A DNA stretch of 64,000 nucleotides from Ardenticatenaceae bacterium (GTDB lineage: Bacteria; Chloroflexota; Anaerolineae; Promineifilales; Promineifilaceae). The position numbers and the translations under genes are program-made. Of this stretch, positions 57,798-64,000 are shown piece after piece. Where the stretch lies: positions 78,780 to 142,779 of the forward strand of contig JACKCC010000019.1 of the NCBI GenBank assembly GCA_020634245.1. Reading direction: 5' to 3'. The notes below the pieces were generated by a model that searched no databases, was not told where the DNA came from, and saw nothing but the letters and a program-made list of their open reading frames with translations. Within the stretch, counting starts at the first letter, position 1. Each line of letters opens with the position of its first letter.

Positions 57798-59606
57798 ATG
57801 TCGTCATCTTCTAACCCCAATGTCGATTGGATGAACATTTTTGTAAATTCATTGGCAGCAAGTGGCCTAACGGCCGTTGTCATCGCCCCCGGTTCCCGAT
57901 CCACTCCCCTCACATTGGCCTTCCACGCTCATCCAGACATTAAAATTTACCGGCATCTGGACGAACGCAGTGCCGGTTTTTTTGCCCTGGGAATGGCGCT
58001 GGCAACGGATAAACCGGTGGCGCTGGTTTGCACGTCGGGCACGGCCGTGGTCAACTTCTTCCCGGCCATCATCGAAGCCAAAATGAGCCAGGTGCCGCTG
58101 CTCATCCTCACATCCGACCGACCGCATGAATTACGCCACAGCGGCGCGAATCAAACCATCGACCAGGTCAAAATCTACGGCGACCAGGTGTTATGGAGTG
58201 TTGATGCGGCGCTGCCTCAGGACGCCGCCCCCGAAGTGGCTATGCGCAATTTACAAGCCCTGGCCGCCCGCGCTTACGCCACCGCCAACGGCTTGATGAA
58301 AGGCCCGGTGCATATTAATTTTCCCTTCCGCAAACCTCTGGAACCCGAAAGCCGTGAACCGTTATCCGTAAACCGAACGGAATCAGAGATTACGGATTAC
58401 GGATTACGAATTGAACACGGCCGTATCCACCCCACCGAAGCGCAGTTGGACGAGTTAACGGCCGTCATCTCCCAACACCCGCGCGGACTCATCGTCTGCG
58501 GGCCGCGCTGCCCCGAAGTCGATTTCCCCCAGTCGGTACAGGAGTTAGCCCAACAAACAGGCTACCCCATCCTGGCCGACCCACTTTCTGGTTTAAGGTT
58601 TAACCGCAGAGACGCGGAGGGCGCAGAGAAAAAATCTGCGAAATCGGTGAAATCTGTGGATTCTTTACTTGTTAGCGGTTACGAAACATTTTTGCAGAAC
58701 GCTCCAATCTGGCAGGAACCAGAAATCATCGTACGTTTTGGCGCTGTACCAACCTCCAAATGGCTCAATGACTATCTGGATCGTATCAATCCGGCGCTGC
58801 GCATTCACATCCGAGCCAACGGCGTGTGGGCTGACGACGGCCATCGCACGACCTGGTTCTTGCAGGCCGATGAAACGGAAACCTGCCGCCAACTCGCCGC
58901 ACGCTTACAGCCGCGCCCGCTTTCCGATTGGGCACAGCAGGTGCTGGCCACTGAAGCTAAAACCTGGCAAAAAATAGACACCGCCATGCAAGATGTTTAT
59001 TTTGATGGGGCAATTGTGGCCGACGTGGTGGCAAATCTGCCCGACGACAGTGTGCTGGTCATCGGCAACAGTTTGCCGGTACGCCATCTGGATCAATGGG
59101 CACGGCCGTTACCCAAAAACATCCGCGTCTTCGGCAATCGAGGAGCCAGTGGAATCGACGGCAACATTTCCACCGCCCTGGGCGTCGCCGCCAGCACCGA
59201 CCGTCCGGTCACCCTCATTGTCGGCGACATTACCTTCTACCACGATATGAACGGGTTGTTATACTTGAAAGCAGAAGGCGGAAGGCGGAAGACAGAAAAA
59301 ATACTCGATATCACGATTGTGATTATCAACAATAATGGTGGCGGCATCTTTAACCGGCTGCCGGTCAGCCAGTTCGAACCGCCTTTTACCGAGTTATTCC
59401 TCACCCCACACGGATTGGAATTTGAACATGCCGCCCGGATGTACGGCCTGGATTACGCAAGAGTTGAAGATCGGCAAACATTTCGCGCCGTATTCAACCA
59501 ATCGCATACAGCGCCGCGCATTATTGAAGTGGTGACAAACGGCCGTTCCGACCATGAGAAACGGCTGCAAATCATCAAAGTTGTCAATCAACCTGGCCCG
59601 GACTAA
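57798..59606 (+). CDS. menD: SEPHCHC synthase (MenD) with three in-frame repeat insertions
   Basis: A 602-residue thiamine-diphosphate enzyme joining isochorismate and 2-oxoglutarate. Landmarks: APGSRSTPLTLAFHAHPD, DERSAGFFALGMA, CTSGTAVVNFFPAI, TSDRPHELRHSGANQTIDQ, GNRGASGIDGNISTALG and GDITFYHDMNGLL. Three low-complexity inserts interrupt the alignment: 58365-58412 (ITDYGLRIEH, DNA ATTACGGATTACGGATTACG), 58590-58663 (NRRDAEGAEKKSAKSVKSVD) and 59266-59302 (KAEGGRRKTEK). They lie between conserved blocks, so activity may be kept. Length is slightly above the usual about 560 residues. Confidence 0.96.
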   Translation: MSSSSNPNVDWMNIFVNSLAASGLTAVVIAPGSRSTPLTLAFHAHPDIKIYRHLDERSAGFFALGMALATDKPVALVCTSGTAVVNFFPAIIEAKMSQVPLLILTSDRPHELRHSGANQTIDQVKIYGDQVLWSVDAALPQDAAPEVAMRNLQALAARAYATANGLMKGPVHINFPFRKPLEPESREPLSVNRTESEITDYGLRIEHGRIHPTEAQLDELTAVISQHPRGLIVCGPRCPEVDFPQSVQELAQQTGYPILADPLSGLRFNRRDAEGAEKKSAKSVKSVDSLLVSGYETFLQNAPIWQEPEIIVRFGAVPTSKWLNDYLDRINPALRIHIRANGVWADDGHRTTWFLQADETETCRQLAARLQPRPLSDWAQQVLATEAKTWQKIDTAMQDVYFDGAIVADVVANLPDDSVLVIGNSLPVRHLDQWARPLPKNIRVFGNRGASGIDGNISTALGVAASTDRPVTLIVGDITFYHDMNGLLYLKAEGGRRKTEKILDITIVIINNNGGGIFNRLPVSQFEPPFTELFLTPHGLEFEHAARMYGLDYARVEDRQTFRAVFNQSHTAPRIIEVVTNGRSDHEKRLQIIKVVNQPGPD

Positions 59607-59695
59607 GGTAAGCTAGAGAAACGGCCGTAAACCATTGCCAAATCTGAAAACCAGTGGACAATTCTGGCAATTCGAGAGAGAGGTAACTGTTTTTA

Positions 59696-60415
59696 ATGAA
59701 GGATCAAAAAAAATGGCAACTGATTGGAGCCTGGTCTATCCATCTATTCACGGCCAGCGGGGCAGTTTGGGGATTTCTGGCCCTGGTGGCCATCATCCAA
59801 AAGGAATGGGTGAGCGCCGCCGCCTGGATGGCCATCGCCATATTCGTAGACAGCGTTGACGGCACGCTTTCCCGCCTTTTTCGGGTCAAACAAACTTTGC
59901 CTGGTTTTGACGGCGCCCTTTTAGACAACATTATTGACTACCAAACATACGTCGTTGTACCGGCTTTGTTTGTTTTTCAGGCGCAGTTAGTGCCACCGGC
60001 AATACTCTTGCCTTTATCCGCGCTGATCTTATTAGCCTCTGGTTACCAATTCGCCCAGGCCGACGCCAAAACAGAAGACCATTTTTTTAAAGGATTCCCA
60101 TCTTATTGGAACGTGGTTGTGGTTTATCTGTTTTTTATGGGAACGGCCCCGCTGCTAAATCTGATTGTACTCCTGCTATGCGCTGTGATGGTTTTTATCC
60201 CTGTAAAATACGTTTATCCTTCACGCACGACCAAATACCGGCGTTTAACACTTACGTTAACGGCCGTGTGGTTTCTTACCCTCCCTATTGCCATGATACA
60301 ATATCCCGCCGTGCAGCCGTGGGTAGCCTGGCTCTCCTTTCTTTATATCGCCTACTACATCGGCATGAGCCTGTTCTTAACCAAACACAGCGCCCTTGCT
60401 TATGAAAACATCTGA
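59696..60415 (+). CDS. pcs: Phosphatidylcholine synthase
   Basis: A 239-residue CDP-alcohol phosphatidyltransferase with about eight helices. The motif DSVDGTLSRLFRVKQTLPGF followed by DGALLDNIIDYQTYVVVPAL is typical of Pcs, which condenses CDP-diacylglycerol with choline in one step. The metal-binding aspartates (DxxDG...G...D...D) are present. It lies between menD and menE and overlaps menE by 14 bases, an unusual place for a lipid headgroup gene. It may indicate phosphatidylcholine in the membrane if choline is available. Confidence 0.88.
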   Translation: MKDQKKWQLIGAWSIHLFTASGAVWGFLALVAIIQKEWVSAAAWMAIAIFVDSVDGTLSRLFRVKQTLPGFDGALLDNIIDYQTYVVVPALFVFQAQLVPPAILLPLSALILLASGYQFAQADAKTEDHFFKGFPSYWNVVVVYLFFMGTAPLLNLIVLLLCAVMVFIPVKYVYPSRTTKYRRLTLTLTAVWFLTLPIAMIQYPAVQPWVAWLSFLYIAYYIGMSLFLTKHSALAYENI

Positions 60416-61889
60416 TTGGCTGGCCGCCCGTGCGGCAGCCACACCCGAAAAACTAGCCCTTATCATCAACAACAAACAATGGACATATCATCAGCTAGAT
60501 GGGCTGGTCAGTCAAATGGCCGCCCATCTGGTGAAACGTGGAATCCGGCCCGGCGATTTCGTCGCCGCCCTACTGCCCAATTCGTTGGTATATGTCTGTT
60601 TAGTGCACGCCCTGGCTCGATTAGGTGCAGTGCTGATCCCACTCAACACCCGGCTGACAGCGGCTGAATTACAATGGCAGATTGATCATATCGGCTGTCA
60701 CTGGCTCATTACGCTTGAAAAAGCTGAAGGAATCATGAATTGTGAACAGATAATAATGAAGCCTGAATGGCAGCAAATGCCTGTTTCAACCCCAATTCAT
60801 CAATCACAATTCAACATGCATCAATTACAGGCCATCGTCTTCACGTCCGGCACCAGCGGCCAGCCCAAAGGAGTGATGCTGACTTTTGCCAATCATTTCT
60901 GGAGCGCCATCGCCTCCTCTTACCGACTGGGTATCGATCCGGATGACCGCTGGTTGAGTGTCCTGCCACTGTACCATGTGGGCGGATTGGCGGTGATTTT
61001 TCGCAGTTGTTTGTACGGCACGGCCGTTATCCTCCACCAGGGTTTCCATCTCAACCAAATCAATCACAGCCTGGACAACCAGCAAATCACACTGATTTCA
61101 TTGGTTCCCACCATGCTCTACCGCCTCCTGCAAAGCCGGGAACATTGGCCCGCTTCCCTGCGCCTCATCCTGTTGGGCGGTGCGGCAGCGACACCGGAAT
61201 TGATTGAGCAAGCCAATGCGCTGCCAGGCAACGGCATTCGACCTCTGGTGGCCCCAACGTATGGTTTGACGGAAGCGGCTTCACAAGTGGCAACAATGCT
61301 GCCGGCGGATGCCGCGCGCAAGCCGGGCAGTGTGGGCAAACCACTCATGTTTACGGCCGTTAAAATCATAGATAACAACGACAATGAACTGCCACTCGGT
61401 GAAGTGGGCGAAATCATCGTCAACGGTCCCACAGTCATGGCCGGATATTTTGAACCAGGAAAAATCTCATCCCCCCTGCTCCCCTGCTCCCAGCGACCGA
61501 AGGTCGCCGCTCCCCTGCACACCGGCGACATGGGCTACCTGGACGAAGACGGCGATTTGTGGGTGGTGCAGCGGCGCAGCGATTTGATTGTTAGCGGCGG
61601 CGAGAATGTGTATCCGGCGGAAGTGGAGAAGGTGTTAAGGGAACATACGGCCGTTTCCCAAGTCTGTGTCGTCGGTATTCCTCACCCCGAATGGGGCCAG
61701 CAGGTGGCGGCAATGGTGCAGATCAAACCGGGCCAATCGGTGACGGAGGATGAACTTTTAACGTTTAGCCGCGAGCAATTAGCCGGCTATAAACAGCCGC
61801 GTCGGATTGTGTTTGTAGACGCACTGCCCCAAACGGCATCGGGCAAAATTGCCCGCCGTGAAGTGGCAAATTTGATGCGTGATGGGTGA
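60402..61889 (+). CDS. menE: 2-succinylbenzoate-CoA ligase
   Basis: A 495-residue acyl-CoA synthetase of the MenE type: ATP motif FTSGTSGQPKGVMLTF (about 147-162), PTYGLTEAASQVATM, the hinge/YLDEDGDLWVVQRRSDLIVSGGENVYPAEVE block and the C-terminal KQPRRIVFVDALPQTASGKI with the catalytic Lys. Two low-complexity in-frame stretches: 60723-60810 (NCEQIIMKPEWQQMPVSTPI, between the N-terminal blocks) and 61466-61522 (SSPLLPCSQRPKVAAPL). ATG at 60402 overlaps pcs. It activates o-succinylbenzoate for MenB. Confidence 0.93.
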   Translation: MKTSDWLAARAAATPEKLALIINNKQWTYHQLDGLVSQMAAHLVKRGIRPGDFVAALLPNSLVYVCLVHALARLGAVLIPLNTRLTAAELQWQIDHIGCHWLITLEKAEGIMNCEQIIMKPEWQQMPVSTPIHQSQFNMHQLQAIVFTSGTSGQPKGVMLTFANHFWSAIASSYRLGIDPDDRWLSVLPLYHVGGLAVIFRSCLYGTAVILHQGFHLNQINHSLDNQQITLISLVPTMLYRLLQSREHWPASLRLILLGGAAATPELIEQANALPGNGIRPLVAPTYGLTEAASQVATMLPADAARKPGSVGKPLMFTAVKIIDNNDNELPLGEVGEIIVNGPTVMAGYFEPGKISSPLLPCSQRPKVAAPLHTGDMGYLDEDGDLWVVQRRSDLIVSGGENVYPAEVEKVLREHTAVSQVCVVGIPHPEWGQQVAAMVQIKPGQSVTEDELLTFSREQLAGYKQPRRIVFVDALPQTASGKIARREVANLMRDG

Positions 61890-62721
61890 TTTTGTATCCG
61901 TTGATGGGGTTGATTATTTTGTAACGGCCGTTGGCAAAGGAAATCCACTGGTTTTGCTGCATGGATTTACCGGCAGTTCGGCCAGTTGGGAAAAGCAAAT
62001 CATCGCGTTCTCGGCCCGTTTTCGCGTCATCGCCATCGATTTGTTGGGACACGGCCGTACCGATTCCCCCCTCAACCCAGACCGCTGCCGGATGGAACAG
62101 GCCGCCGCCGACATCATTACAATTTTAGGAAGGCAGAAAGCAGAAGTCAGAGGGCAGAAGACTCATTTGTTGGGGTATTCGATGGGCGGGCGGCTGGCTT
62201 TGTATTTGGCTGTCAATTATCCTGACTGGTTCCAGTCATTGATTTTAGAGAGTGCGTCACCGGGGTTGGAAACAGGAACCGCCCGCGCCGCCCGCCAACA
62301 ACAAGATAATGAACTCGCTGACTGGATTGAGATCAACGGGATTGAAGCCTTCGTGGAGCGATGGGAAAAGCTACCCTTGTGGGCCAGTCAGAGTCAACTA
62401 CCAGAGGAAACCCGGCTGGCCCTGCAGCAACAGCGACTACAAAACAACGCCACCGGACTGGCCAACAGCCTGCGCGGGATGGGTACCGGCGTCCAGCCTT
62501 CACTGTGGCCCAGGCTTAGCGAAATAAAAATGCCGGTTTTGCTCTTGGCTGGCAAACTGGACAGTAAATTTGTGGCCATCAGCCAGCAAATGCGGGAAGA
62601 AATTCCGCACGCACAACTGCAAATTGTTCCTCAAACTGGACATACGATTCATTTGGAACGGCCGTTCCTGTTCAGCAAAGGTGTCCTTGACTTCCTAACA
62701 TCTCCGATACCAAATACATGA
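61882..62721 (+). CDS. menH: SHCHC synthase (MenH), alpha/beta hydrolase
   Basis: A 279-residue alpha/beta hydrolase: LVLLHGFTGSSASWEKQI, DLLGHGRTDSP, nucleophile Ser in LLGYSMGGRLALYLA (about residue 100), ESASPGLET, and the catalytic His in QTGHTIHLERP near 255. These match MenH, which releases pyruvate to form SHCHC. A repeat-derived insert (RQKAEVRGQK, 62131-62163) sits just before the nucleophile strand. ATG 61882 overlaps menE by 8 bases. menB and menC are not in the window. Confidence 0.93.
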   Translation: MGDFVSVDGVDYFVTAVGKGNPLVLLHGFTGSSASWEKQIIAFSARFRVIAIDLLGHGRTDSPLNPDRCRMEQAAADIITILGRQKAEVRGQKTHLLGYSMGGRLALYLAVNYPDWFQSLILESASPGLETGTARAARQQQDNELADWIEINGIEAFVERWEKLPLWASQSQLPEETRLALQQQRLQNNATGLANSLRGMGTGVQPSLWPRLSEIKMPVLLLAGKLDSKFVAISQQMREEIPHAQLQIVPQTGHTIHLERPFLFSKGVLDFLTSPIPNT

Positions 62722-62844
62722 CAAAAATCATCGGCAAAACATGCTTTTGACCACTACCCTCTAAAAAACAATGCTTGTATATTAGGTGTAATGTGTCAAA
62801 ATGCCATCCGGGCGTTTAAAGTTCACTATTCTAGGAGGACAGTC

Positions 62845-64000
62845 GTGTCAAAAAAACTTTTAGTCCGAGTTCTTTGTGTCGCTTTTTTTGTTTTGGGAAC
62901 GGCCGTGTTAATAAGGTCAACAGTCCGAGCAACACTGCCAGAACAAGAAACACCCCCACCCTGGCTTGATCCCGAAAACTTTGCGTTTCACTTGCCTACA
63001 CAAAGCACATCGCAATCCACTCCCACCCAGCCAGAAGCAGCAACAGCAACTAGAATACCTTGGAGCAAAGTCGCTTTTCAATCTTTCCGCGATGGAAATT
63101 GGGAAATATACATTGGGAATGATGATGGTTCTGGTCAAATTCGCCTGACAAACAATAGCGCATCTGACGTTCACCCCCGTCTAAATCGTGGATCAACCCG
63201 TATTGCCTTCTCTTCCAACCGAGATGGGAATTACGAAATTTATTCAATGAACACCGACGGTTCTGGGCTTACCAGGTTGACAGTCAACGCCACCGATGAC
63301 GTAAACCCAGTGTGGTCACCAGATGGTACAAAAATTGTGTTTCAAGCGTACCGCGACGGCCAGGCAGAAATTTATTTCATGAACGCAGACGGATCTGCTC
63401 AAACTCGTCTAACAGCAGATGGCGATTATGATGGCACCCCCACTTGGTCACCAGATGGTACCAAGATTGCATTCGTTTCCCGGCGAACAGGTGGTTATCG
63501 TATCTACACAATGAATGCAAACGGCAGCGGACTCATCCAAATTTCCAGTCAACCATACAGCTTCAACCCTACGTGGTCGCCAGATGGTACAAAAATTGCT
63601 TTCGATGCCGATGACGATGGTGACGGCTGGCAAGATTTGTGGGTCATGAACAAGGATGGTTCTGGCCAACAAAAACTCTACGATCCTTACGGTCAAACAG
63701 ATATTTGGGCACGAAGCTGGTCGCCCGATAGCCGGTATATCGCCTTTACTCAAATTTCATTCATACAATACAATGGTAATTGGTACTGGACAAGCGCATA
63801 CCTAACCGCTTTAGATACCACACAAACCTTGACCACTTTTAATCTAAGCATCAACGAATTAGATTGGAATCCAGATTGGCAAACACAAGACATCGTCCCA
63901 CCTGATTCAAATATCAATCCTTTATCAGCCCATACAAAAATTGGAGAACTAATGGTAAGTTGGTATGGATACGACAATTTATCAGGAATTGAACATTACG
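62845..64000 (+). CDS. Secreted TolB-like beta-propeller protein, N-terminal part, cut by window edge
   Basis: At least 385 residues, open at the right edge. Signal peptide (VLCVAFFVLGTAVLI), a Thr/Pro/Gln linker, then TolB-type blades repeating about every 40-45 residues: FRDGNWEIYIGNDDGSGQIRL, SNRDGNYEIYSMNTDGSGLTRL, YRDGQAEIYFMNADGSAQTRL and similar, each followed by DVxPxWSPDGTKI. After about six blades comes a different domain beginning LMVSWYGYDNLSGIEHY, which looks like an Ig-like repeat. Start is GTG at 62845 with AGGAGG 7-12 bases upstream. Probably an extracellular binding protein. Confidence 0.85.
   Translation, partial: MSKKLLVRVLCVAFFVLGTAVLIRSTVRATLPEQETPPPWLDPENFAFHLPTQSTSQSTPTQPEAATATRIPWSKVAFQSFRDGNWEIYIGNDDGSGQIRLTNNSASDVHPRLNRGSTRIAFSSNRDGNYEIYSMNTDGSGLTRLTVNATDDVNPVWSPDGTKIVFQAYRDGQAEIYFMNADGSAQTRLTADGDYDGTPTWSPDGTKIAFVSRRTGGYRIYTMNANGSGLIQISSQPYSFNPTWSPDGTKIAFDADDDGDGWQDLWVMNKDGSGQQKLYDPYGQTDIWARSWSPDSRYIAFTQISFIQYNGNWYWTSAYLTALDTTQTLTTFNLSINELDWNPDWQTQDIVPPDSNINPLSAHTKIGELMVSWYGYDNLSGIEHY

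Overview
The window reads as a chromosomal segment of a Chloroflexota bacterium, probably Anaerolineae-like. This is an inference from gene content and style: menaquinone genes, a reductive-dehalogenase-like locus, RNase Y, an F420-type nitroreductase fold, and lipoproteins and secreted proteins with Thr/Pro-rich linkers. GC looks moderate. No rRNA operon, CRISPR array or prophage is visible. There is one IS982-type insertion sequence.

Layout. 1-4.8 kb (minus): two tandem reductive dehalogenase genes (the left one cut by the window edge), a small membrane anchor, and an upstream NarL-type two-component system. 4.8-8.3 kb: initiator tRNA, pterin dehydratase, a glycine-rich membrane protein, a V4R protein and a GNAT protein. 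8.4-12.1 kb: recA, recX, rny. 12.2-21.2 kb (minus): a TetR-controlled ABC-2 drug-exporter operon of YbhGFSR type in which the two ATPase halves are separate genes. An alpha/alpha-toroid protein and a four-helix-bundle (S23) gene sit inside it. 21.4-25.7 kb: a serine-hydrolase-like lipoprotein that lacks its catalytic residues, three tandem SnoaL-like paralogs, and a LysM gene split by the IS. 25.8-31.2 kb (minus): cation exchanger, PII-like protein, PH-domain membrane protein, prephenate dehydrogenase and a large lipoprotein. 31.4-40.3 kb (plus): a GlyA-GcvT fusion, a phosphoribosyltransferase, SRP RNA, a G5/3D cell-wall protein, ksgA, rplU-rpmA, an L31 fused to a helix-hairpin-helix domain, tdk and hpt. 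41.0-47.6 kb: a block in which every gene (poly(A)/CCA polymerase, zinc ribbon, YprB-like nuclease, acyl-CoA synthetase, Nudix) is broken by many indels. 47.7-52.4 kb: Kef-type antiporter, AlkC-like protein, TGS GTPase and a double GNAT protein. 52.4-62.7 kb: menaquinone genes menA (minus), then TetR-menF-ABC transporter-menD-pcs-menE-menH. The right edge holds the start of a TolB-like secreted propeller.

Three sequence layers run across this gene map. (1) The palindromic octamer ACGGCCGT occurs about 100 times by my count by eye, where about one is expected. It resembles the cyanobacterial HIP1 phenomenon. (2) Short cassettes built from tandem 6-8 bp units, often as inverted arms, lie between genes. 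Similar low-complexity segments sit in frame inside conserved enzymes, most strikingly MenF, MenD, MenE and MenH. (3) A family of about 33-bp palindromes with a GGTGAC core recurs between genes, with changes that keep the stem paired. These layers are the most promising undescribed signals here.
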